64,000 nucleotides of DNA from Streptomyces phyllanthi (GCF_009377205.1 NZ_VJZE01000002.1:1-64000); one strand, 5' to 3'. Shown: positions 26,495 through 34,982, numbered from the stretch's first letter. The notes: generated from the letters alone by a model not told the origin. Made by a program: numbers and translations.

Positions 26495-26950
26495 TCAGCG
26501 CGTCAGATAGCGTCCCGCCCCGGTCCGCGAGATCCAGCCCCGGTCGGCGAGCTTGCGCAGCTGCCCGCGGACCGGCTCCACCTTCGCCGGTGTCGTGTCC
26601 CTGCCCAGTGCGACCGCGACGTCCTTGGCCATCACCGGACCGTCCGAACTGACCACGATCTCCATGATCCGCCGGTACTCCGGGGTGAGGACCTCCACCC
26701 CCATGCCCTCGACACGGTCCGGCACCAGCCGCATCCCACCCGCACCCGGACCAGCCACCACCGGCTCCGGCTCGATGATGCCGGACGGCTGCCGCCCGCC
26801 GTCGGTCGCCTCGGCCCACTGCCCGAAGACGACCTCGGCGGCCTCCAGCCGAGCCACCTCCACCTCGATCCCCGCCAGTTCCTTGCGCAGCAGTTCAGCC
26901 CGCTCGGCCAGGTGCATCCGCCGCTCGACCGTCCACGTCAGCACGTCCAC
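26495..26950 (-). CDS. Coiled-coil plus winged-helix protein (IS-associated family)
   Basis: The 151-aa product has an N-terminal coiled coil (AERAELLRKELAGIEVEVAR), a Pro/Gly linker and a C-terminal winged helix. The winged helix is EYRRIMEIVVSSDGPVMAKD, then RGQLRKLADRGWISR. The GTG at 26950 has GGGAGGGA upstream. The broken gene at 42222 encodes the same architecture, and that copy also lies beside IS5-type sequence. The function is unknown; DNA binding is likely from the fold. Confidence 0.6.
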   Translation of the reverse strand: MDVLTWTVERRMHLAERAELLRKELAGIEVEVARLEAAEVVFGQWAEATDGGRQPSGIIEPEPVVAGPGAGGMRLVPDRVEGMGVEVLTPEYRRIMEIVVSSDGPVMAKDVAVALGRDTTPAKVEPVRGQLRKLADRGWISRTGAGRYLTR

Positions 26951-27276
26951 GATGCAGATCCCTCCCGCGCAGAAGCTACGCGGCAAGCCGAGGCCCGCAC
27001 CCGGGAAGCGCAGAAGACGCCCCTGACGGACGATCACGTGCTACCGATCTCCGCTCTGACCAGCACGAGCACCCCATCGAGACGGCACGCCAGCCCCGCT
27101 GACCAGCAGGAATCAGGGTGACAGGGCCTCAGTGGGCCACCCCGACCTCGCGTGACGACTGACAGGTCGCGAGACCTCCGAGGCGCGCGCATACTGGGGG
27201 TACGGAAGGACGTTGTCGCGGGGTGGGCCGTAGGCGACCGGGGGCTTTGTCACAAATCGCGAAGGACAGGTTCTCC

Positions 27277-28791
27277 ATGTCCTGGAATCACAATGTGCCC
27301 AGTGCCGGTCAGGTGAAGGCCGCGGCAGGCACCAGCCCGACGAGCTGGTACACGGCCAACGACGACGTGCAGCACATCGCTTATGTGGGTACCGATCAGG
27401 CGATCCACGAGGCCTTCTTCCGGTTCGCGCCGGGAGGGTTCCGCTGGGAGCACAACATCCCCAGCACCGGACAGATCAACGCCGCGAGCCGCACGAGCCC
27501 CACGAGTTGGTACACGGCCAACGACGACGTGCAGCACATCGCCTATGTAGGCACGGATCAGCAGATCCACGAGGCCTTCTTCCGGTTCGCGCCGGGAGGG
27601 TTCCGCTGGGAGCACAACATCCCCAGCGCCGGACACGTGAAGGTGGCGGCAGGCACCAGCCCGACCAGCTGGGTCACTCCAGCGGACAACGTGCAGCACA
27701 TCGCCTACGTCGGTGCCGACCAGCAGATCCACGAGGCCTTCTTCCGGTTCACGCCGGGAGGGTTCCGCTGGGAGCACAACATCCCCAGCGCCGGACACGT
27801 GAAGGTGGCGGCAGGCACGAGCCCCACGAGCTGGTACACGGCCAACGACGACGTGCAGCACATCGCTTATGTGGGTACCGATCAGCAGATCCACGAGGCC
27901 TTCTTTCGGTTCGCGCCGGGAGGGTTCCGCTGGGAGCACAACATCCCCAGCGCCGGACAGGAAAAGGCCGCGGCAGGCACCAGCCCGACCAGCTGGGTCA
28001 CGCGTTCCGACAACGTGCAGCACATCGCGTACATCGGCCTGGACCAGCAGATCCACGAGGCCTTCTTTCAGTTCGCGCCGGGAGGGTTCCGCTGGGAGCA
28101 CAACATCCCCAGCGCCGAACACGTGAAGGTGGCGGCGGGCACCAGCCCCACCAGCTGGGTCACGCGTTCCGACAACGTGCAGCACATCGCCTACGTCGGT
28201 ACCGACCACCAGATCCAGGAAGCCTTCTTCAGACTGCCGGGCGAGGACCTCAGCCTCGACTACTTCACGTTCGCGGGTGACATCTCGGCGGCGAATCGTG
28301 AGAAGTTGATAGACCGACACAAATTCGCGCTGTCGCGCGTCTCAGGGTGCAACAACCTGTCGCCGGAAGAGCGACGGCGTCTGCGCCAGACGTACAACCG
28401 GCCCATCTACCACACGACCCTCAACAACCCGAATGCGAACGGGAGTGCGCGCGTCGGCGGCTCGCAGCTGAACGTCAACTTCGGGGTTCTCTTCCCGCAG
28501 GGCGACGAGGAAATCTCCCAAACGCTCATCCACGAGATGATGCACTGCGCGGGCTTCACTCACCCCACACGGCGCGACCCTCCCCCGGGAAGCAGCTGCG
28601 CCGAACCCAACCCCGTCGTCTTCGACTGCCCCAACGACAATGGCATGTACTACGGCACGCCTCCCCTTCGGGCGGAGTTCTGCATCGCTGGCGATCAAAG
28701 TGACGTGATCTCCAGGCTGGAGAGCAAGGCCGGCGAGGAGAGTTGCGTGATCGATGAGGACGGTGTGGCCACGATTCACACCACGATCTGA
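27277..28791 (+). CDS. Six-repeat lectin-like propeller fused to metzincin metalloprotease
   Basis: The 504-aa product opens with six 54-residue repeats (residues 1-325), each with a WEHNIPSAG start, SPTSW, then HIAYVG and IHEAFF. This looks like a six-bladed beta-propeller of the fucose-lectin/tectonin type. The C-terminal 170 residues contain HEMMHCAGFTH, an exact HExxHxxGxxH metzincin zinc site, preceded by a helix and followed by a Cys-rich stretch. No signal peptide is visible, so export would need another route. It may bind glycans and cleave proteins. It is the cargo of the composite element. Confidence 0.8.
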   Translation: MSWNHNVPSAGQVKAAAGTSPTSWYTANDDVQHIAYVGTDQAIHEAFFRFAPGGFRWEHNIPSTGQINAASRTSPTSWYTANDDVQHIAYVGTDQQIHEAFFRFAPGGFRWEHNIPSAGHVKVAAGTSPTSWVTPADNVQHIAYVGADQQIHEAFFRFTPGGFRWEHNIPSAGHVKVAAGTSPTSWYTANDDVQHIAYVGTDQQIHEAFFRFAPGGFRWEHNIPSAGQEKAAAGTSPTSWVTRSDNVQHIAYIGLDQQIHEAFFQFAPGGFRWEHNIPSAEHVKVAAGTSPTSWVTRSDNVQHIAYVGTDHQIQEAFFRLPGEDLSLDYFTFAGDISAANREKLIDRHKFALSRVSGCNNLSPEERRRLRQTYNRPIYHTTLNNPNANGSARVGGSQLNVNFGVLFPQGDEEISQTLIHEMMHCAGFTHPTRRDPPPGSSCAEPNPVVFDCPNDNGMYYGTPPLRAEFCIAGDQSDVISRLESKAGEESCVIDEDGVATIHTTI

Positions 28792-29034
28792 CGTCGTGAG
28801 CACGGGTCTTGGACAAGGTCGCTTCCATGGCCGTCAGACGGTTACCCCTCGTCAGACAGCACAGAACACGTTCGTACCCATGGGCGGCCCCTGCCCGGCT
28901 CCTGGATCTCGGATCGTGTCTGTATGGGGCACATCGAACCCAGCCTCGTCCTGATCGGGATATCGGCGGGCCGGACCTCGGTCTCGGGCGCCCGGCCACC
29001 GCGATAGTGGGCGAGGGTGGAGAAAGCCAGCCGT
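28792..29034. other. Noncoding stretch between metzincin gene and IS fragment
   Basis: There is no credible coding sequence. Two direct copies of CGTCAGAC lie near 28840-28865 (CCGTCAGACGG and CTCGTCAGACAG), which could be remnants of another insertion-sequence end. Otherwise nothing is recognised. Confidence 0.35.
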
Positions 29035-29210
29035 CCGCTGCGGAGAAGGAAGCGAACCGCCTGCTCAACCGCGAACGCGCTGCCGTCGAGCACGGATTCG
29101 CGAACCTGAAGTCCTGGCGCTTCCTGACCAAGATCCGCATGAACGTCTGGCACACCACCACCCTCCTGCGGGCCCTGCTCGTCCTCGCGAACACCGAAAT
29201 CCACCGGTGA
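29035..29210 (+). pseudogene. IS5-type transposase C-terminal fragment
   Basis: These 58 codons begin abruptly with AAEKEANRLLNRERAAVEHG and end with VLANTEIHR, matching the end of the transposase at 25596-26422 with two amino-acid-level differences or fewer. It is the right-hand truncated IS copy in opposite orientation. It has no start or catalytic Asp residues and cannot be functional. Confidence 0.8.
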
Positions 29211-29312
29211 CAGACGATCTCCCGAAGAAGATCACACCCCTGACCGGCGCGAGTACATCACCGCAGGCGCACACCAGCCCCGTGACCTGCGAAGTCAGGA
29301 TGAAAACTTCTC
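29035..29312 (+). repeat. Long inverted repeat, right arm
   Basis: This is the partner of 25494-25771: 278 bp, inverted, two visible mismatches. It ends at the IS terminus AACTTCT followed by CATAG. Homologous recombination between the arms could invert the 3.3 kb between them. Confidence 0.85.
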
Positions 29313-29398
29313 ATAGACGGTTGCCACTGCCCGGCAAGCAGGCCAGCCAGGGATAGTGCGCCTGTGTTTCTCCCATCTCGCTGTGCGCCCGCCACCGT

Positions 29399-31126
29399 TC
29401 AGCGTCCTGGCATCTCCGCCGGTCGGGACGCCGCGGCAGAATGACCGGATACAGCGGTTGCCTTCGTACGGCCTGTAGCCGATTGGTCAGCGGGAGGCGG
29501 CGCGGGCAGGTTTGCCATGCGCCGCATGCGCCATACCAGGACGTCGCTGACGGACGTCGCGGTGTTCAACTCTCTTCCCGCGGCTGCTTCTTGGAGAAGA
29601 GTCATGCTGTCGCGTCCTGCGCGCTCGGCTTCATCAAGGGTCGCTGCAAGGGCATACCAGCCGGGCTCCTGCAGGATGGACTCGGCCACCTCTGGCAGCG
29701 CCGCATTGACAGCCCGGGCGTGCCGGGTCTGGGCAGTCCTCGCGAGGCGACGTCCCCTGTCCCGCAGTGTGGACATCGGTGTCGCCGCCGTCGTGCGATA
29801 AGCAGCACGCAGATGGGCGGCTGCTTGACGGGCTGCAGCCGCTTGTTGGGCGTGATGGTGCTGGGCGTGCCAGCGCGCGACCGCGATGGTCAGGAAGACG
29901 AGGGTGTCCAGAACCATGGCAGTCGCCGCGCCGTCCTCGCCTCGGCCAAGTGCGGGACCGGCGAAGATCAGTTCGCGAGCGGCGTGACGCAGGGCACGGG
30001 CCTCGCGGTGCTGAGCGCGGATGTGGGAACGCCCAGCTCGTTCGTACGTTGCTGCTGCCGCTCGCAGATCGGCGCGCGTGGTCACGGCGGAGGTCTTGGC
30101 GAGGGCATCGAGGATCTCGCCCGCCGCTGCGATCTGGGCAGCTGCGGCGCCGTCGTCGCCCTGGTCGACGACCCCGATCGCGTCCCAGGCGACGGACGCT
30201 GCGTTACGCCGAGCGTGGGACGGGGCTGCGGACGCAGTGTGCGCCACTCCCTCATCATCGTGGCCCGTCCCGGGTGTCGTTGCTCGTGGCCCCTCCGTGA
30301 GGCGTGCGCGGATGCGCGGGAGGGATAGATCGGGAGCGAGCCTCGAGCCCGAGTACCAGATCGGTTCACCGTCTTTGTTCCGGTCTCCGGGGAGTGCCAC
30401 GTTGTAGCCGAGCAAATCCCCGGAGGGGGCGACGCGAGGTTTCACCAACAGGCCATACGCCGTGAGCCGGTCGAAGAACTCCGCCTCGGATACGGCGCCG
30501 GCGACAGCGCGCCGTACGGTCTCGCGCAGTTCCTCCCGTGGAGTCTGGGTACGGCCATGGCGTTCTGCCTTGTAGCGTTCGGCGCTCGTGGGGCGCTGGG
30601 CTGCGGTGCCGTCGCCCGCGTTGACCCGGGTGAGGCCGTAGTCGGCTTCGATAAGGCGGCATTCAGCCTGGGCTCGCTTCCCGGAACGGAAGTCGTCGGG
30701 GCGTCCTCCGTCCTCGCGGACGAGCGTGGCGATGATGTGAATGTGGTCGTCAGCGTGACGCACAGCGGCCCATCGGCAGCCGACGTCGCCGCCGCCCGGG
30801 TCGATGCCGGTGGCAGCAACGATGCGGCGAGCGATGTCGGCCCAGTCGTCGTCGGTCAGGTTGCGGTCCCCGGGGTCCGCGCGTACGGAGCAGTGCCAGA
30901 CGTGCTTCTTGGGGCGGCGATGCTCGGCGAGGGCTTGAACAGGCTGGTCGAGGAGGAGTTGGAGCTCTTTCAGGGTTGCCTTGGGGTCGCGGCCGGGGTC
31001 GGGGGCAAGGCCGTCGAAGGAAGCGACCAGGTGGGGGTCGATGTGCTCTTCGCGCTTTCCGGGACCGTAGAGATACGAGAGCAAGCCGATGGTCCGGCTG
31101 CCTGGGTCGTGGACCTTGGGAATCAT
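29399..31126 (-). CDS. Relaxase/mobilisation nuclease (MobA/VirD2-like)
   Basis: The 575-aa product carries the relaxase metal-binding histidines in AAVRHADDHIHIIATLVRED (HxHxx pattern, about residue 135). A conserved N-terminal region includes SRTIGLLSYLYGPGK, with the Tyr as a possible nicking residue. The C-terminal half is a long Ala/Arg-rich helical region. It should nick one strand at oriT and pilot it during conjugation. Its ATG overlaps the mobC stop (ATGA). Strand-specific relaxases are less usual in Streptomyces than TraB-type transfer. Confidence 0.82.
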   Translation of the reverse strand: MIPKVHDPGSRTIGLLSYLYGPGKREEHIDPHLVASFDGLAPDPGRDPKATLKELQLLLDQPVQALAEHRRPKKHVWHCSVRADPGDRNLTDDDWADIARRIVAATGIDPGGGDVGCRWAAVRHADDHIHIIATLVREDGGRPDDFRSGKRAQAECRLIEADYGLTRVNAGDGTAAQRPTSAERYKAERHGRTQTPREELRETVRRAVAGAVSEAEFFDRLTAYGLLVKPRVAPSGDLLGYNVALPGDRNKDGEPIWYSGSRLAPDLSLPRIRARLTEGPRATTPGTGHDDEGVAHTASAAPSHARRNAASVAWDAIGVVDQGDDGAAAAQIAAAGEILDALAKTSAVTTRADLRAAAATYERAGRSHIRAQHREARALRHAARELIFAGPALGRGEDGAATAMVLDTLVFLTIAVARWHAQHHHAQQAAAARQAAAHLRAAYRTTAATPMSTLRDRGRRLARTAQTRHARAVNAALPEVAESILQEPGWYALAATLDEAERAGRDSMTLLQEAAAGRELNTATSVSDVLVWRMRRMANLPAPPPADQSATGRTKATAVSGHSAAASRPAEMPGR

Positions 31127-31767
31127 GCGGGTGGTGTCGTCTGCTGGTCGAGGAGGCGAGTCGCTGCTTGTCCGACGCGGTCGGCGGCCGTGCGCACGGC
31201 ACGGATGGCGGCGTCGATATGTGGAGCGTCGCCTCCGGAGTTGAGGATCTTGGCTACCTGATTGAGGTTGCTGCCCGCCCAGCCGAGTTGGCGGCGAGCG
31301 GCGAAGAGTTCAGTGATCACTTCGCGCTCGGAGGCGACCTCGGCAGCGGTGCGCTCAAGGTCGTGGGCGGCGGAAAGCGCAGCGCGCGCTAGGAAGCCGG
31401 CGACGGAGAGGCCGCACGCTGCGGCAGCAGCCCTCACAGTGGCGAACTCTTCTTCGTTGAAACGCGTGTTGGGCTGGTGCCGGCGCTTGCGCTCGGCACT
31501 CTGGCGAGGACGTTGACGAGAACGTCGTGGGGGCTCAGTCGTCTGCTGACGGCTCAAGTCATCACGTCGAGCGTTCCCCCCGTCTGGCTGCGGTCCGCCC
31601 CCGGTAGCAGCCTCTCCGACCTGCGCCCTCTGGTGCAGGTCAGGTCTCGGCGCCCCTGCGTCGAGGTCGGCGGAAGCTACGCTTCCGCCCCAACTTGCTC
31701 TGCTCTGGATCGAGTTGGACGTCTCTGACATGCCGGGGTGGTTCGGGGTTGCGTTCGCCTCTCTCAC
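31123..31767 (-). CDS. mobC: MobC-like relaxosome accessory protein
   Basis: The 214-aa product has an Arg/Gln-rich N-terminus. The C-terminal domain starts NTRFNEEEFATVRAAAAACG, a ribbon-helix-helix-like DNA-binding start, and contains GWAGSNLNQVAKILNSGG, the conserved MobC block. MobC proteins melt oriT DNA and help the relaxase. It overlaps the upstream small gene and the downstream relaxase gene, so all three are translationally coupled. The GTG at 31767 or the ATG at 31731 could be the start. Confidence 0.8.
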   Translation of the reverse strand: MREANATPNHPGMSETSNSIQSRASWGGSVASADLDAGAPRPDLHQRAQVGEAATGGGPQPDGGNARRDDLSRQQTTEPPRRSRQRPRQSAERKRRHQPNTRFNEEEFATVRAAAAACGLSVAGFLARAALSAAHDLERTAAEVASEREVITELFAARRQLGWAGSNLNQVAKILNSGGDAPHIDAAIRAVRTAADRVGQAATRLLDQQTTPPA

Positions 31768-31997
31768 AGGGTTACGTCCGTGGCGTCTCGGAGTTGCTGC
31801 TGGAAATCTGCCACCAGTTCAAGGACCTCGTGCGGACCCTGGAGGAAGCGGATCGGCGTGCGCGGGCAGATCTGGGCAAGCCAGCTGCCGTTTGAAGCCT
31901 CGGCGGCCACGTGCAGCAGGTTGTAGCGGAGTAGAACGTCCATCCAGGCTCGGGCTTCGGTGTCGGTGATACGGCGTGTGTGCACGGTTGACTCCAC
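31764..31997 (-). CDS. Small hypothetical protein upstream of mobC
   Basis: The 77-aa product contains ARAWMDVLLRYNLLHVAAEA and FLQGPHEVLELVADFQQQL, mostly helical. Its TGA overlaps the mobC start. It lies just below a strong inverted repeat at 32010-32048. It may be another relaxosome or regulatory component, although no family was recognised. Confidence 0.55.
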   Translation of the reverse strand: MESTVHTRRITDTEARAWMDVLLRYNLLHVAAEASNGSWLAQICPRTPIRFLQGPHEVLELVADFQQQLRDATDVTL

Positions 31998-32009
31998 AGC
32001 GGTGTCGGA

Positions 32010-32048
32010 CTCCGGTGGGTACGCGGGTGCGGTGCGTGCCCACCGGAG
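32010..32048. promoter_or_regulatory. Strong inverted repeat upstream of mob genes (candidate oriT or attenuator)
   Basis: The arms CTCCGGTGGG-T-ACGC and GCGT-G-CCCACCGGAG pair over 15 positions with one mismatch around a 9-base loop. It sits in the 70-bp gap between the DUF2637 gene and the mobC operon. Inverted repeats beside mobC/relaxase genes are typical of oriT. A terminator/attenuator is an alternative, but no nic sequence could be recognised. Confidence 0.45.
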
Positions 32049-32069
32049 CTGCGATCGGGTTGCGTGGGG

Positions 32070-33404
32070 TTAGGCAGTCGGTTTCATGGTCTGCCGTTCC
32101 TGCTTCAGGCGCTGGAGGATCGGTCCGAGACGTTCGTTGCTGACCTGCACCTTGTCCGAAGGCTCCTTGACCGCGTTGTTGTGCCGATCCAGTGCTGCGC
32201 GGAGCAGGGTCCGCTTCAGGACCGGTTCGTTCTTGACGATGTCTCGCACGGCCGCGAGCAGAGCCTCGAACTCGTCGTCCTTCTCGGGCTCCCGGTCTTT
32301 GTCCGGTCCGCGGTCCGCGGTCTCATGCGGACCGGTCCGCGGGTCTTCCTCATCCGGTTCGCGCTCCACAGGCCTTTCTCGCTTCCGGACGGTCCGCTCG
32401 CTATCGGTCCGCTGGTCCGCACTATCTAGGCCAACAGCAGGGTGGTGACCTTCTCGGCCCGCTGATCGCTGCGGACCGATCCGCTGGTTGCCTTCCTCCG
32501 ATCCGCGGTCCGCAGTTCGTGGTCCGGATCGATCGAGGTGACCACGGGCTGTGTTATCCGATTCCGTCGGCTTGTCCAGCGGAAGTCCGGTCCGCTGGGC
32601 ACCGTCGTTCGTCCCAGTGTCGGAGGGCATGGGAGGCTGTGACACCCCGTCGGTCCAACGCGGTCGTTCCAGTACCTGAGGCCCGGTCCGCCGCTGCGGA
32701 GCGCTTCTGCGGACGGTCTGCAGACCGTCTCCCGAGCCGTCCGCCGTGGCGGACCGGTCCGCACTGTCGGTCGCGAAGCTGTGGACCGGCTCCAGCTCCG
32801 GTCCGCTATCAGCGCCCTCGTCAGGACCGGGGCGCGGGCCGATCCGCGCCCCGATGAGCGCCTGGTCCGCCGTGGACCGGTCCGCAAGTTCGGTCAGCGG
32901 GCTGCGGACCGGTCCCGACCCGTCTCCCCGGTGTGCGGACCAGTGCGAGAGTTCGGTCCGCTGGTCCGGACGAGGATGGCGGGCAATGAGGATGTAGAGG
33001 TGGACGGCGCCAGCGAGGGCAAGCGGGGCGATGGTGGACAGCAGGCCGACGGTGGCGTCGCCCAGTCGCAGTCCGCTCGCCGTCGTCTGATCGAGCTGGT
33101 TGAGCCGTATTGCGTGCAGTGCGTTGGCCCAGATGCTTGCGGCGGTGGCGGTGCCGAACAGGGTCCACACATACAAGCGAGCGCGCAGGGGTGCAGTACG
33201 GGTGAGGATGAGGGCGCGTACGCCGTAGGCGATGAAACCGTCGATGACGGCGGGGAAAAGGTAGGTGAGCAGGCCTCGGACGTGGATGGCGACGGCCATC
33301 TGCTGCAGAGCGTCGTACGACAGGGCGCAGCCGGCGCCGCCGAGGGTGACGATCGCCGCGCGGTCCCACGCGCCGAGGGCGGTGCTGGTGGAGGCGACCG
33401 TCAT
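32070..33404 (-). CDS. DUF2637 membrane protein with long repeat-rich tail
   Basis: In this 444-aa product, residues 1-145 form four hydrophobic helices in the DUF2637 pattern (MAVAIHVRGLLTYLFPAVID, then SIWANALHAIRL and LLSTIAPLALAGAVHLYILI). DUF2637 proteins are common in Streptomyces plasmids and ICEs, often near DnaC-like and WhiB genes. Residues 150-390 are a hydrophilic tail full of ADRS/ADRT/TGP units encoded by repeated CGGWCCG DNA. A short helical end (LLAAVRDIVKNEPVLKRTLL) follows. Its function is unknown. Confidence 0.7.
   Translation of the reverse strand: MTVASTSTALGAWDRAAIVTLGGAGCALSYDALQQMAVAIHVRGLLTYLFPAVIDGFIAYGVRALILTRTAPLRARLYVWTLFGTATAASIWANALHAIRLNQLDQTTASGLRLGDATVGLLSTIAPLALAGAVHLYILIARHPRPDQRTELSHWSAHRGDGSGPVRSPLTELADRSTADQALIGARIGPRPGPDEGADSGPELEPVHSFATDSADRSATADGSGDGLQTVRRSAPQRRTGPQVLERPRWTDGVSQPPMPSDTGTNDGAQRTGLPLDKPTESDNTARGHLDRSGPRTADRGSEEGNQRIGPQRSAGREGHHPAVGLDSADQRTDSERTVRKRERPVEREPDEEDPRTGPHETADRGPDKDREPEKDDEFEALLAAVRDIVKNEPVLKRTLLRAALDRHNNAVKEPSDKVQVSNERLGPILQRLKQERQTMKPTA
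32115..32965. repeat. Dense CGGWCCG heptamer repeats inside the DUF2637 gene
   Basis: I count about 17 CGGWCCG heptamers in 850 bp. Two are perfect 14-bp palindromes GCGGACCGGTCCGC (32327-32340 and 32749-32762). They are spaced irregularly. They mostly encode ADRS/DRTGP-type residues in the linker of the protein. Confidence 0.7.
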
Positions 33405-34198
33405 CAGGCGGCAGCCTTCAGGTTCCTGGGGTCCTGAGATGCGCCGTTCTCAGGGACGGACACGGTGGTGGTCGGCGGAGCCGGGTTGAGTCGCTCGTGC
33501 AGCTTGGCATACGCCCTGTCTGCGGCGCGCTGCTCGGCCTCCGAGAGCAGGTCGGCGGCGTGTGTGAGGCTCTTGCCGAGAATTCGGGCGACCTCCGTGT
33601 ACGGCACCTGCGCGGCGTAGGCGGCGTCGAGGTATGCCAGCCGGTCAGACTTGTTCTTGAATTCGGTGGGCGTACCGTCGAGGGCGGTCTGCACGAGGGC
33701 AGCGTCGACAGGCGCCTCGACGGCCCGGCGGCGGTCCTTGCGCGCGTCGCGCAGCAGTTGCTTGGCATACTTGAGGGTGACGCGCAGAATGGCGGCGAAC
33801 TCGTCGGCAGTCAGGTGCTTCTCCAGAGCCATGTGCGCGAGGTCCTCGCGTTCGGCGGCACTGAGGTGGACGTTTCGTCCACCGAGCGCGGCTTCGACGC
33901 GCGCCCGGTCACGCCGGTAGCGCAGCCCGATGTGCAGGGGGAGGCGTTCCTCGCGGGTGAGTCCGCCGCGGATGCCGTGCCGGGCGTCGGTCTCCAGGGC
34001 GTTGTCGAGGCAGATGCGCCGTACGGGGCACCAGCTGCATATCTCCTTGGCTTCGCGGATCTCCTCGAAGTCGCTGGGGTTGGGGAAGAACAGGCGGTCG
34101 GCGAGGTCGGGGTCCGTGTTGCGGCACGCGGTCCGGTCGTGCCACGTGTAGTCACCGATGCTGGCGAACTCGGGGGCGGGGGGCTGGGTGTGGTGCAT
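33404..34198 (-). CDS. WhiB-like iron-sulfur regulator with long C-terminal extension
   Basis: The 264-aa product has the four cluster cysteines in CRNTDPDL, EICSWCPVRRIC and a following GIRGG turn with basic residues (residues 20-85). This is the WhiB domain. WhiB proteins normally measure about 80-130 aa. Here a further 170 residues of helical, charged sequence follow, including ILRVTLKYAKQLLRDARKDR. The gene overlaps the DUF2637 start. Such element-encoded WhiB proteins probably regulate transfer or development. Confidence 0.8.
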   Translation of the reverse strand: MHHTQPPAPEFASIGDYTWHDRTACRNTDPDLADRLFFPNPSDFEEIREAKEICSWCPVRRICLDNALETDARHGIRGGLTREERLPLHIGLRYRRDRARVEAALGGRNVHLSAAEREDLAHMALEKHLTADEFAAILRVTLKYAKQLLRDARKDRRRAVEAPVDAALVQTALDGTPTEFKNKSDRLAYLDAAYAAQVPYTEVARILGKSLTHAADLLSEAEQRAADRAYAKLHERLNPAPPTTTVSVPENGASQDPRNLKAAA

Positions 34199-34280
34199 CG
34201 GGATCTCCGATCATCCCTGTGCGCAGGTCAGCGCAGGGGCGAGTGAGGTCGTTCTGGAAGCTGGGGGTGCGGCGCGGAGC

Positions 34281-34982
34281 TCAGGCGGTGCGGTTACGGC
34301 GGCGGTCGGGCCCGTTGAAAGTGACCTGTTCGGCCATGCCGGCGATGCGGGAGGCGACGCGGTCACCAAGCTTCATGCGCAGGTCGCCGACGGTGAGGTT
34401 GCTGGTCATCACGGTCGGCAGCTCGAAGTTGTAGCGGTGGTTGATGAGCCGGTAGGTGAGCTCTTCGGTCCACTCCGTGGCACGGGCGGCGCCGAGGTCG
34501 TCGAGGACGAGCAGCGGCGTGCGCATCAGGTGGCGCAGCATCCACTCGGGGTCGGTGCCGGGGCGGGGGCGCATGTCGGCGTACAGGTCGGCGGCAGTGA
34601 CCGCCTGCCAGTGAACGCCTGTCCCACCGCCGAGCAGCGACCGGATCGCTCCGTACGCCTGCCGGGTCTTCCCCGTGCCGGTGGGGCCGATCAGCAGCAG
34701 TGATGGTCCTGTAGCCACTTGCCGTCGGGCTCCCGTACTGGGGGCGGTGGCTTGCTGGGCGACGGCTCGGCACCAGGTCGCGACTCGTGGGTGGTCCGCG
34801 ACCGCGTGGCGGAAGCGCGTCGGGATCCGAGCATGCGCTGCTTCTAGCGCGGGGATCGGCTCCGGCGTGTCCGCGATGGGCGCGGTCGGGTCGATACCTC
34901 GTTCGGCGAGCTTGGCGTGGAGGCGGGCCACGCTCGGGTGGAGACCTGCACGCTCTGGGTCGTCGAGATGGAAGCGCTTCAC
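34281..34982 (-). CDS. DnaC/IstB-like ATPase (helicase loader)
   Basis: The 233-aa product has the Walker A LLIGPTGTGKTRQAYG (about residue 100), Walker B LLVLDDLGA (about 160) and sensor-like VMTSNLTVGDLRMKLGDRVA. This is the DnaC/IstB AAA+ layout with an N-terminal helical domain for the helicase. The GTG at 34982 overlaps the initiator gene stop (GTGA), so the two are coupled. Together they suggest that the element loads the host DnaB helicase for its own replication. Confidence 0.82.
   Translation of the reverse strand: MKRFHLDDPERAGLHPSVARLHAKLAERGIDPTAPIADTPEPIPALEAAHARIPTRFRHAVADHPRVATWCRAVAQQATAPSTGARRQVATGPSLLLIGPTGTGKTRQAYGAIRSLLGGGTGVHWQAVTAADLYADMRPRPGTDPEWMLRHLMRTPLLVLDDLGAARATEWTEELTYRLINHRYNFELPTVMTSNLTVGDLRMKLGDRVASRIAGMAEQVTFNGPDRRRNRTA

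Larger units (their letters stand above)
25490..29316. mobile_element. Composite-transposon-like unit with metzincin cargo
   Basis: Two copies of the same IS end face outward at the boundaries (25495 and 29311), each reading AGAAGTTTTCATCCTGAC inward. The 5-bp sequence CATAG lies immediately outside on both sides (25490-25494 and 29312-29316), as expected of a target-site duplication. Inside are a frameshifted IS5-type transposase, a coiled-coil/winged-helix gene and a lectin-metzincin gene. This suggests that the block moved as one unit. Confidence 0.6.

Noticed and set aside
27277-28250. Regularly spaced 162-bp repeats that could suggest a repeat array or CRISPR
   Set aside because: They stay in one reading frame and encode 54-residue protein repeats; unit size and lack of unique spacers exclude CRISPR.
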